Position numbers and translations under genes: made by a program
NCBI RefSeq assembly: GCF_020217005.1
Contig: NZ_JAIWOI010000146.1
Location: forward strand, 1-10,000
Length of the DNA: 10,000 bases
Direction: 5' to 3'
Source of the DNA: Rheinheimera sp.
Lineage (GTDB): Bacteria; Pseudomonadota; Gammaproteobacteria; Enterobacterales; Alteromonadaceae
Shown here: one piece after another, positions 1 through 6,181 of the stretch
How the letters are laid out: every line of letters begins with the position of its first letter
Numbering within the stretch: the stretch's first letter is position 1
Notes under the pieces: model-generated
Seen by the model: only the letters and a program-made list of their open reading frames with translations
What the model was told of the DNA's origin: nothing
Database searches by the model: none

Positions 1-779
1 AACGTGCTTTAACCTGCAAAAACGCCCGTCAGGGTTCTTTAGCTATTATCTGGTCTGTGGTTTTAGTGGTTCCTGTGACGCTGGTGTTTATGCTGATTGG
101 TTTTTTACTCTATATCTTTTACCAGCGACCAGACCTGATGGCGGGGTCTGGAGCTGTGATGCACAGCAGTCAGTTCAGTGGTGAAAACATCACTGTCTTT
201 ATGTATTACGTTTTGCATGAAATGCCATCAGGCCTGCGCGGATTAGTCACAGTAGGTGTGATAGCCGCAGCCGTTTCTACCCTGACCTCTGGCTTAAACT
301 CTATGGCTTCGGTGATTATTCAGGACCTGTATAAACCCTGGCAGCAACAAAGAATAAGCAAAACAGAACAGCACTATGTGCATGCTGCTCGCTGGTCTAT
401 GCTGTTTTGTGCCAGTGCTTTAGCCCTGATGGCTATGTTGTGTTATTACTGGCAACAAAGCAGTGATATGCCACTGCTGACTTTTGCGCTGGGAGTTATG
501 GTGTTTAGCTACAGTGGGTTACTAGGCGTTTATGCCAGCGCGCTCTTTAGTCAGCGCGGCAGTCCGACCTCGGTATTGGCTGCCTTAATAGGAGGTTTTG
601 TTATTACCCTGCTGATGCAACCTTATCTGCAAAGCTACTATTTACCTGCAGACTGGCAGTTTGATTTGGCCTTTAGCTGGCAACTCTGTATAGGTTTCGC
701 TTGCTCTTTTGCGATTTGTCAGTTGGGAAAAAGCAGCTCGTCTGTGGCACACACTGAACTTAATGGCGTTGCAGCCTGA
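1..779 (+). CDS. Sodium:solute symporter (SSS family), C-terminal part, 5' end outside window
   Basis: This is an inner-membrane Na+-coupled uptake transporter. The frame is open from base 3 to the TGA at 777-779, so the gene begins before the window; about 258 residues are visible. The sequence has the SSS-family segment near the first visible helix (RALTCKNARQGS, then a hydrophobic stretch) and the conserved run GLVTVGVIAAAVSTLTSGLNS, a helix rich in small residues that is typical of the family core. I count six hydrophobic segments, ending in a short polar tail. The stop overlaps the start of the NamZ-like gene (ATGA), so the two are probably translated together. Inference: given the partner, the substrate may be MurNAc or another cell-wall sugar. 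The family transports many solutes (sugars, proline, pantothenate, sialic acid), so the substrate is not proven by sequence. Confidence 0.88.
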   Translation, partial: RALTCKNARQGSLAIIWSVVLVVPVTLVFMLIGFLLYIFYQRPDLMAGSGAVMHSSQFSGENITVFMYYVLHEMPSGLRGLVTVGVIAAAVSTLTSGLNSMASVIIQDLYKPWQQQRISKTEQHYVHAARWSMLFCASALALMAMLCYYWQQSSDMPLLTFALGVMVFSYSGLLGVYASALFSQRGSPTSVLAALIGGFVITLLMQPYLQSYYLPADWQFDLAFSWQLCIGFACSFAICQLGKSSSSVAHTELNGVAA

Positions 780-1944
780 TGAGTACTTTGCTGTTTATTT
801 TCAGCCTGATAGCACTGCAGTGTGCTGCACAGCAACTGCAGACCGGAGCTAGCCAATTAGCGGCAAATCCACTTTTGTCTCCTGTGGCGTTAACAGGCAA
901 ACAGATTGGATTGGTGGTGAATCAGAGCTCAGTCACAGAAAAAGGTCATCTGCTGGATGAGCTTTTGCGACAGGGCTTCGCCGTAAAAAAATATTCTCTC
1001 CTGAACATGGTTTTAGGGGCACTGCTGACGCTGGCGCTCATATAGCCAACAGCACAGATCAAGCAACGGGTCTGCCGCTAGTGTCTTTGTATGGCAAAAA
1101 TAAAAAGCCCACAGCTGAAGCCTTGCAAGGCATCGACCTGCTGATCTTCGATTTACAGGATGTAGGGGTGCGCTATTACACCTACTTATCAACCCTGCAT
1201 TATGTGATGGAGGCGGCTGCAGAACAAAAAATCCCACTGCTGGTGCTGGACCGACCCAATCCAAATGGCGCTTACGTTGATGGTCCTGTGCTTGATAAAA
1301 GTTACCAGTCTTTTGTTGGCATGCACCCTATTCCACTTTTGCATGGCATGACTTTGGGCGAGCTGGCGCTGATGATCAAAGCTGAAGACTGGATCCAACA
1401 AGCAGAGCAGTTAGAGCTTTATGTCTGGCCTGTGAAGAACTACCAACGCGATATGCCTTATGATTTGCCGGTTCGGCCAAGTCCAAATTTACCTAATGCT
1501 CAGGCTGTAGCTTTATACCCATCTTTAGGTTTTTTTGAAGCCACGCCTTTGAGTGTTGGCCGTGGCACCAACTTTCCGTTTCAACTGCTGGGCTACACCA
1601 ATCCACCTTTAGGCAATTTTGCTTTTAGTCCTGTCTCCAAAGCCGGAGCTGCACTCAATCCGCCACTAAAAAACCAATTGGTGCTGGGACTGGATTTACG
1701 CAAAGCAAAAGCCGGAGGTCTGAACTTAAGTTATTTAATTCAGGCGCAGGCTGTGTTTAGCAAACATCAGCTGAAGTTGTTTAATTCACCGGACTTTATG
1801 GACAAGTTAGCCGGCAGCGCCAAGTTGCGGCACCAGCTAGAACAAGGCTGGAGTGAAGCGCAAATCCGCCAGAGCTGGCAGGTAGATTTGCAAAAATTCA
1901 GGCAACAACGCAGGCCCTATTTGTTGTATCCGGACCCGAATTGA
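779..1944 (+). pseudogene. namZ: NamZ/DUF1343 exo-beta-N-acetylmuramidase, frameshifted at 985-991
   Basis: NamZ-family (DUF1343, GH171) enzymes release MurNAc from the non-reducing end of peptidoglycan fragments. The first part (779-1045) starts with a hydrophobic signal-like N-terminus and contains IGLVVNQSSV, then runs out of frame. The second part (from base 991) continues with SPEHGFRG, FDLQDVGVRYYTY, VLDRPNPNG, PSPNLP and LGFFEATPLSVGRGT, all DUF1343 hallmarks. Joining the frames at the A-run gives about 388 residues, close to normal family length, with no other defect. Unshifted translation stops at 1043-1045 after 88 residues, before the conserved EHGFRG glutamate region, so it would be inactive. 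The start is the ATG overlapping the symporter stop; it has no good Shine-Dalgarno site, which fits translational coupling. The cause may be a sequencing error, an indel or recoding. The family is certain; the gene's status is not. Confidence 0.85.
985..991 (+). other. Frameshift point: in-phase A-AAA-AAA heptamer in the namZ-like gene
   Basis: Seven A residues are read as gtA AAA AAA in the upstream frame, which is exactly the X-XXY-YYZ phase of a -1 slippery site. A -1 slip (or one extra A) gives the codons ATA TTC TCT CCT GAA CAT and restores the family sequence. AGGG lies at 972-975, nine bases upstream, and a weak 5-bp stem can form between 998-1002 and 1015-1019, six bases downstream. 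These features are reminiscent of dnaX-type frameshifting but are weak, and the sequence is constrained by the conserved protein. Confidence 0.75.
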
Positions 1945-2457
1945 TCAAGCCGGAAACAACTCTGCCATCTGCGTCAAAGTAGCGCCAGTCACCCTGTTAA
2001 TGCGCCAGTCGTGCAGCATCACTGCACCTAAAGATTGATAGAAGTCGATAGCAGGCTGATTCCAGTCCAGTACAGACCATTCCAGTCGACCACAATCGCG
2101 CTCTACCGCCAGCCTGGCAAGATAAGTGATGAGCGCTTTACCTACGCCCACACCACGGCAGGCTGGTTCGACAAACAAGTCTTCCAGATAAATTCCTGGC
2201 TTGGCCAAAAAGGTCGAGTAATTATGGAAAAACAGCGCAAAACCAACGTCTTTGCCCTGATAATTGGCCAGCACCACTTCGGCAAAAGCTTTGTCGGCGA
2301 ATAAGGTATCACGTAGTTTTTGTTCAGTGGCCACCACCTGATCCGACAGCTTTTCGTAGTCGGCTAATTGCCGGATAAAACTTAAAATAACAGGTACATC
2401 GGCCTCTGTAGCCAAACGCAGTTCAAGACCATTGATACGAGTGGAAATAATGCTCAT
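1945..2457 (-). CDS. GNAT-family N-acetyltransferase, SSAT (diamine acetyltransferase)-like
   Basis: This is a cytoplasmic acetyl-CoA-dependent N-acetyltransferase of 170 residues, the normal length for a single GNAT domain. Motif A is clear: YLEDLFVEPACRGVGVGKAL (about 90-109), with the acetyl-CoA pyrophosphate loop RGVGVG. Motif B follows as LEWSVLDWNQPAIDFYQSLGA (125-145), with the conserved tyrosine at 140. The combination LEDLFV..RG.G.GK..I and W.VLDWN.PAI.FY is characteristic of the spermidine/spermine acetyltransferase and thialysine acetyltransferase branch, so a polyamine or diamine-like substrate is a reasonable guess, not proven. The ATG is preceded by AAGGAG (2463-2468) at five bases, which supports the start. 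Its stop codon directly abuts the stop of the convergent NamZ-like gene. Upstream lies the efp hairpin, only about 23 bases before the start codon, so expression probably depends on read-through from efp. Confidence 0.88.
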   Translation of the reverse strand: MSIISTRINGLELRLATEADVPVILSFIRQLADYEKLSDQVVATEQKLRDTLFADKAFAEVVLANYQGKDVGFALFFHNYSTFLAKPGIYLEDLFVEPACRGVGVGKALITYLARLAVERDCGRLEWSVLDWNQPAIDFYQSLGAVMLHDWRINRVTGATLTQMAELFPA

Positions 2458-2462
2458 CAGAA

Positions 2463-2468
2463 CTCCTT
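2463..2468 (-). promoter_or_regulatory. Strong ribosome binding site of the GNAT gene
   Basis: On the - strand this reads AAGGAG, five bases before the ATG at 2457. It is one of the best Shine-Dalgarno matches in the window and lies just after the efp hairpin and its T-rich tail. Confidence 0.75.
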
Positions 2469-2480
2469 GCTGTAAAAGTA

Positions 2481-2536
2481 AAAATGGGGTAAGAACACAT
2501 TAGTTACACGTAACTAATGTGTTCTTACCCCATTTT
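2481..2536 (-). terminator. Perfect 27-bp inverted repeat, probable intrinsic terminator of efp
   Basis: The left arm 2481-2507 and the right arm 2510-2536 are perfect reverse complements with only AC between them (about a 4-base loop in RNA). Read in the efp direction, the stem begins with AAAATGGGG, ends with CCCC and is followed by ATTTTTACTTTT, so it has the A-tract, stem and U-tract of an intrinsic terminator. On the + strand the tail is shorter (CATTTTCAGG). The stem is much longer than most terminators. The inner 18 bases TTAGTTACACGTAACTAA form a palindrome that could also be a protein-binding site. No second copy is present in this window. Confidence 0.75.
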
Positions 2537-2548
2537 CAGGAGGGCTAA

Positions 2549-3109
2549 TTACTTAGCGCGGCTGCGGTATTCGTCAGTACGGGTATCGATTTCGATTTTG
2601 TCGCCGATTTCAACGAAAGCAGGAACCATTAATTCGAAACCTGTGTCCAGCTTAGCTGGCTTCATCACTTTACCTGAAGTGTCGCCACGTGCAGCTGGTT
2701 CAGAGTAAACCACTTCACGAACAACAAATGGAGGTAAGTCAACAGAGATAGCACGCTCGCCGTAGAATACAACTGAACACTGCATATCAGGAACCAGATA
2801 TTTCAGAGCTTCAGTCATGTTTTCAGCTTCGATTTCGTACTGGTTGTACTCAGCATCCATAAATACATACATCGGGTCTGCGTAGTAAGAATAAGTTACT
2901 TCTTTAGTGTCTAACATAACTTGTTCGAACTTGTCGTCAGCACGGTATACAGTCTCAAGACCGCCACCAGTTAACAGACCTTTCATTTTCATTTTTACAA
3001 CAGCAGCGTTACGGCCAGATTTGTTGAATTCAGCTTTCTGAACAACCATTGGCTCGTTGTTGACCATGATTACCTGGCCAGCGCGTACTTCTTGAGCAGT
3101 CTTCATCAT
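2549..3109 (-). CDS. efp: Translation elongation factor P, arginine-rhamnosylated type
   Basis: EF-P binds ribosomes stalled at consecutive prolines and restores peptide-bond formation. The protein is 186 residues, the normal length, with the KOW-like domain I (about 1-65) and two OB domains (about 66-128 and 130-186). The C-terminal signature [11 protein letters not shown] followed by [18 protein letters not shown] is diagnostic. The domain I loop is NKSGRNAA, with arginine at the modification position instead of the lysine used by EpmA-type EF-P. It is residue 33 from the first ATG, or 32 from the second, as in Pseudomonas EF-P. Two adjacent ATG codons (3107-3109 and 3104-3106) could be the start, and only a weak AAGAAG lies upstream; the second gives the usual family N-terminus [10 protein letters not shown]. 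It follows earP by 18 bases on the same strand and is bounded downstream by a strong hairpin. Confidence 0.98.
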   Translation of the reverse strand: MMKTAQEVRAGQVIMVNNEPMVVQKAEFNKSGRNAAVVKMKMKGLLTGGGLETVYRADDKFEQVMLDTKEVTYSYYADPMYVFMDAEYNQYEIEAENMTEALKYLVPDMQCSVVFYGERAISVDLPPFVVREVVYSEPAARGDTSGKVMKPAKLDTGFELMVPAFVEIGDKIEIDTRTDEYRSRAK

Positions 3110-3127
3110 AATTGAAATATCTTCTTG

Positions 3128-4282
3128 TTAGGAAAAATTGCGCGACATTATAAGTTTATTTTCAGAAAAACGCACGAGGTTGCTGGCAAGATCTTGCTGC
3201 TGAATTAAATATTCCTGCCATTTTTTATTATGCTTTTGAATTTGTTCAGTTAAATTGCTAAATAAAGCAAATTCTTCACTGATATCCTGTTCCAGATTCC
3301 AGGCCATATGCAACTTTTGCAGGCAGTCTTTTTGCTGTTCTGAGGCCTGCTGCAGGTATCTATCCAGAAATGCCTGTAATTTAATCAAATGCGCCTGTTC
3401 ATCCTGGCGGTAAATTTGCCAGACAAAAGGCTTAGCGGCCCAATGAGCTCGGATCACCGAGTCTTCGCCACGAACAAAATTGATGTCGCAGCAGGCCAGA
3501 AGCTTGTCGTATTCTGGTTGAGGTACAAAGTCTAAAATACGAATACTTAGAGACTTAATATCTAAACGCCCGGTTTTTAGTTCGGAGAAAAGTTGGGTTA
3601 AATCTGTCGCCAACTGACCCTGAGGTACTAAGAGCAAGGTTGTTTGCTCCGCTGCCGCCAATTGGTTCAACCATGGCTCAATAGCCGCCTGACTATAAGC
3701 AAATAGTGAAATTTTTTGTTGATAGTCCATTGCATCTGCCAAGCCCAGACTGCACCAAAACTGCTGTTGCAACTCAGCTGTAGCACTGGTTTTCGTCAAA
3801 GACTCAATCAGCCCCTGCTCTCTTAACAAGCCGCCTGTTTGCGGTGTAAACCCTGGGAAAAAGAAATATTTTTGCAGAGGTAGTTGCGGATGAGGAGATG
3901 GCAAGGCATGACAGCCATGCACCCAATCCTCTGCCGACAGGTATTCCAGATTCAACCATAAAGGTTTTTCAGTAAACGAAGCCATCCAGTGTAAATAGCA
4001 AGAAGGAATAGTGCAGGCTAAGGCTTCAATTACCAGATCAGGCTTGTCTGCCTGGCTAAGCTCAGGCAATACAGCAGTCCAGTGCCGAATCAGCACTTGC
4101 TGCTGTTGCTGAGTTGCAAAATCTGGATTGATACCATGGCAAATTTTCTGAAAGCTGACTAAATCGTCCACCCATAAAGTAACCTGCCATTGATGTTCAT
4201 GCTGCAACTGCCTTGCTAAGCGCCAGCAAATACCTATGTCACCAAAGTTGTCTACCACAGAGCAAAACAAATCACAGCGCAT
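3128..4282 (-). CDS. earP: EarP, EF-P arginine rhamnosyltransferase
   Basis: EarP transfers rhamnose from dTDP-L-rhamnose to the loop arginine of EF-P, an inverting N-glycosylation that activates EF-P. The 384 residues match the family length. The N-terminal domain starts with the family motif VVDNFGDIGICWRLARQL (D11 and D15 correspond to the conserved functional aspartates). The C-terminal domain carries FVRGEDSVIRAHWAAKPFVWQIY (around 269-291), with E273 in the nucleotide-sugar and catalytic region. The ATG at 4280-4282 has AAAGG about six bases upstream, supporting the start. It lies 10 bases after a small membrane-protein gene and 18 bases before efp on the same strand, so enzyme and target are almost certainly co-transcribed. 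dTDP-rhamnose synthesis genes are not in this window. Confidence 0.97.
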   Translation of the reverse strand: MRCDLFCSVVDNFGDIGICWRLARQLQHEHQWQVTLWVDDLVSFQKICHGINPDFATQQQQQVLIRHWTAVLPELSQADKPDLVIEALACTIPSCYLHWMASFTEKPLWLNLEYLSAEDWVHGCHALPSPHPQLPLQKYFFFPGFTPQTGGLLREQGLIESLTKTSATAELQQQFWCSLGLADAMDYQQKISLFAYSQAAIEPWLNQLAAAEQTTLLLVPQGQLATDLTQLFSELKTGRLDIKSLSIRILDFVPQPEYDKLLACCDINFVRGEDSVIRAHWAAKPFVWQIYRQDEQAHLIKLQAFLDRYLQQASEQQKDCLQKLHMAWNLEQDISEEFALFSNLTEQIQKHNKKWQEYLIQQQDLASNLVRFSENKLIMSRNFS

Positions 4283-4292
4283 GCTTTACCTT

Positions 4293-4664
4293 TCAGATCA
4301 GTTGGCTAATTAAGGCTTTTAACGCCTTCGCCATTAAATACAGGCTGGCGATACTAAGCAGCAGGCAACCCCAAAGCAAGACCTGGTACCACAATTTATG
4401 AGCGCTTTGCCTGAGCTTTTGCCAAAAACCTTCGGGCTCTTGCCAGTCTGGAAGTTGCCTGAATAACAACAAAGTCAGCCAGGCCAGGAGCACCCAGCCA
4501 AGTAATACAACAGATAACAGCAAAGCCACCTCATACACCTCAGCCGGGCCTTGCAGTAGATAATATAAGCCAAAGCCAAGGGCATAAAACCCAAGCAACA
4601 CCAGGCCAAAACGCCAGACATAAAGCCGTTGTGCCAGTTGCTGAGCTTTTTGCAGCAATTTCAC
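4293..4664 (-). CDS. Small membrane protein of unknown function, three predicted helices
   Basis: I do not recognise the family. The 123-residue protein has three long hydrophobic segments: about 20-38 (LVLLGFYALGFGLYYLL), 44-68 (rich in leucine and valine) and 92-114 (YQVLLWGCLLLSIASLYLMA). An amphipathic basic N-terminus precedes them, and a polar loop (LPDWQEPEGFWQKLRQSAHK) lies between helices 2 and 3. It is likely an inner-membrane protein. The start is a GTG (4662-4664) that overlaps the stop of the upstream gene as GTGA, with AAGAGG upstream on the mRNA, so translation is probably coupled to it. It ends 10 bases before earP. Its place in the earP-efp operon suggests co-expression but does not establish a role in EF-P function. 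Confidence 0.75.
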   Translation of the reverse strand: MKLLQKAQQLAQRLYVWRFGLVLLGFYALGFGLYYLLQGPAEVYEVALLLSVVLLGWVLLAWLTLLLFRQLPDWQEPEGFWQKLRQSAHKLWYQVLLWGCLLLSIASLYLMAKALKALISQLI

Positions 4665-5188
4665 CCTTTAGCCTCTTGCAATGAAATCGGATACAAAGGC
4701 ACCAGCCCGGCCTGCCCTGTCATATCCGCGACCAACCAGATTTGTTCAAAAGGATGTTGAGCCGGGATCTGCAATAAATGTGGCGTTTGTCCTAACTCCT
4801 CCGCGTGCCAATCCGGATGAGCATTGCGGATCACCAACCACACTTTTTCAGAGTCATAGGTTTTTTGCGCTTTATTGCTAATGAGTTTATCCAGCGCATG
4901 CAACAAGCGCTCTGCAACCGGATATTGGCGAAGAGATTGCAAAGCGTCCAAAGTACCACCTTTGAGTTCACGTCCTAATATTTTCATTGCTTCGGCTTCA
5001 CTGCCATACAAATGTGCGATCTCCAGATCCAGCCGCTGCTGCTCCAGATAACAAGATACATCTGGCTTAGCCGGCTGGTTATGCCAGATATGTTGCATCT
5101 TGATACCAAATTTATGCTGATAAAGCCGCATAAATATTCTGGCGGCCTGATGTTCGAGTTCTATTTTTTCGTCGATACTGCTTTTCAT
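4661..5188 (-). CDS. Soluble protein of unknown function, possible PD-(D/E)XK-like fold
   Basis: No family is recognised with certainty. From the ATG at 5186-5188 the protein has 175 residues, no signal peptide and no membrane segment. The N-terminal part shows an acidic helix (IDEKIELEHQAARIF), then KPDVSCYLEQQRLDLEIAHLYG, where D43 and E56 have the spacing of a PD-x(n)-ExK nuclease core, but the usual lysine is not clearly present (EIAH). A second block, NKAQKTYDSEKVWLVIRNAHPDW (105-127), looks like a core helix and strand. This resemblance is an inference from pattern only. A TTG at 5198-5200 would add four residues; neither start has a clear Shine-Dalgarno site, and ATG is preferred. The gene is first in the cluster leading to earP and efp, and its stop overlaps the next gene (GTGA). 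Confidence 0.75.
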   Translation of the reverse strand: MKSSIDEKIELEHQAARIFMRLYQHKFGIKMQHIWHNQPAKPDVSCYLEQQRLDLEIAHLYGSEAEAMKILGRELKGGTLDALQSLRQYPVAERLLHALDKLISNKAQKTYDSEKVWLVIRNAHPDWHAEELGQTPHLLQIPAQHPFEQIWLVADMTGQAGLVPLYPISLQEAKG

Positions 5189-5250
5189 CACAACCAACAA
5201 AGTAGTGTTTCGTATAAGCTTGTATCTTAACGAAAAAAAGTCAGGTGTTT
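5189..5250. promoter_or_regulatory. Divergent intergenic region, presumed promoters for both sides
   Basis: This 62-base AT-rich gap separates the - strand earP-efp cluster from the + strand START-domain gene, so it should hold at least the promoter of the cluster. On the - strand TATACG (5211-5216) could be a -10 element, but its -35 region is only a T-run. No strong consensus promoter is visible for either direction, and the assignment rests on gene arrangement. Confidence 0.35.
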
Positions 5251-5877
5251 ATGCATTTTTTAGTTGGTCTGATCATTGGTGTGCTGTTGGTTAGTCCTGT
5301 ATCAGCAGCGGATGTGCCATGGACGTCATTACCGTCCAAAGCGGGTATAACTCTGAGTTACAGATACAATCCGCTGTTGGAAGTCAAAGCTAAAGCATTT
5401 TATCAGGCTAAACCTGAGAGCTTTTTGTTGCTACTGAAAGACACGCACTCGATCAGGCGCTGGCTGAAACAAAGTCAGGACGCCAGAATGCTGGCTGGCA
5501 GCACAGACCATCATTGGAGAGTGTATACCCGCTTTAAGTCGATTTGGCCTGTCAGTCCACGAGACATGGTGACTTGTGCCGATGTGCTAAGACTAAAAAG
5601 CCAACTACTGCAGATCCAGATCAGCGACTGTTCAGACTTGGTTGAGGAAAGCGCGGATTATGTACGGATAAGAAAGATCAAAGCGCTATGGACAATAGCA
5701 GTTCAAAAACAGGGGTTCGAACTTGAGTACCAGGGTAGCGCCAACCCTGGAGGTAATTTACCAGATTGGCTGGTGAAACAACTAACGTTAAGCTCATTAC
5801 GCGCCAGTTTTTTGGCTTTTAACACTGAGTTGCATCGCCCCGCTTACCAACTAAACACTAAGCAAACTACTCATTAG
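5251..5877 (+). CDS. Periplasmic START-domain protein
   Basis: The 208-residue protein has an N-terminal signal peptide (MHFLVGLIIGVLLVSPVSA, cleavage near residue 19), so it is probably periplasmic. The rest fits one START/Bet v1-like domain of bacterial type: VKAKAFYQAKPESFLLLLKD, HSIRRWLKQSQDARML, HHWRVYTRFKSIWPVSPRDMV and, near the end, ANPGGNLPDWLVKQLTLSSLRASF, a closing segment common in this family (NPGG.LP.WL.N). START domains bind lipids or other hydrophobic ligands in a cavity; the ligand here is unknown. ATG at 5251 is preferred, with a weak AGG six bases upstream; a GTG at 5245 would add two residues. The gene is divergent from the earP-efp cluster, and its last 11 bases overlap the end of the convergent rhodanese gene. 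Confidence 0.85.
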   Translation: MHFLVGLIIGVLLVSPVSAADVPWTSLPSKAGITLSYRYNPLLEVKAKAFYQAKPESFLLLLKDTHSIRRWLKQSQDARMLAGSTDHHWRVYTRFKSIWPVSPRDMVTCADVLRLKSQLLQIQISDCSDLVEESADYVRIRKIKALWTIAVQKQGFELEYQGSANPGGNLPDWLVKQLTLSSLRASFLAFNTELHRPAYQLNTKQTTH

Positions 5878-6181
5878 TTTTAGCTTGTTGTTGCTTCAGT
5901 TGATCGTATGCACCTGCATTGCTGGCATTGTTGTACCCCATGCTTCGCAAAGTCTCCAGCGCTATTCCTGAGCGCCGACCGCTGCGGCAATAAAGTTTGA
6001 TCTCCGCTGATTTATCAGCGCCAACAGCCTCAATTCTCTCAGCTATTTCATCATAAGGAATATTGATGGCACCTTCCAAATGTCCGGCCTGGAATTCCTC
6101 AGCAGTGCGCACATCTATCCACAAGCTTTGCGCTATCACCAGTGGAGCCCATAATAACAGTAACATCAGCAGTTTTTTCAT
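5867..6181 (-). CDS. Periplasmic single-domain rhodanese (PspE-like)
   Basis: Rhodaneses carry sulfur as a persulfide on an active-site cysteine. From the ATG at 6179-6181 the protein has 104 residues: a signal peptide (MKKLLMLLLLWAPLVIA, cleavage near residue 17), WIDVRTAEEFQAGHLEGAINIPY (21-43), which is the rhodanese entry motif, and the active loop YCRSGRRSG with cysteine 65. Length and export signal match PspE-like proteins. AAGGGA (6189-6194) lies seven bases before this ATG, so I reject an in-frame start at 6229. The start overlaps the stop of the membrane-protein gene as ATGA, which implies coupled translation. It is the last gene of the LysE-ABC operon and ends inside the 3' end of the convergent START gene. 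The natural sulfur donor and acceptor cannot be told from sequence. Confidence 0.92.
   Translation of the reverse strand: MKKLLMLLLLWAPLVIAQSLWIDVRTAEEFQAGHLEGAINIPYDEIAERIEAVGADKSAEIKLYCRSGRRSGIALETLRSMGYNNASNAGAYDQLKQQQAKTNE

Noticed and set aside
1013..1401. Open frames on the - strand opposite the namZ-like gene
   Set aside because: They lie antisense to a sequence with clear DUF1343 motifs, have no recognisable domain and show no ribosome binding site.
2035..2304. Open frame on the + strand inside the GNAT gene
   Set aside because: It is antisense to conserved GNAT motifs A and B and has no protein-like features of its own.
5189..5200. TTG start four codons upstream of the unknown 175-residue protein
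   Set aside because: No Shine-Dalgarno site supports it, and the ATG at 5188 gives a normal polar N-terminus.
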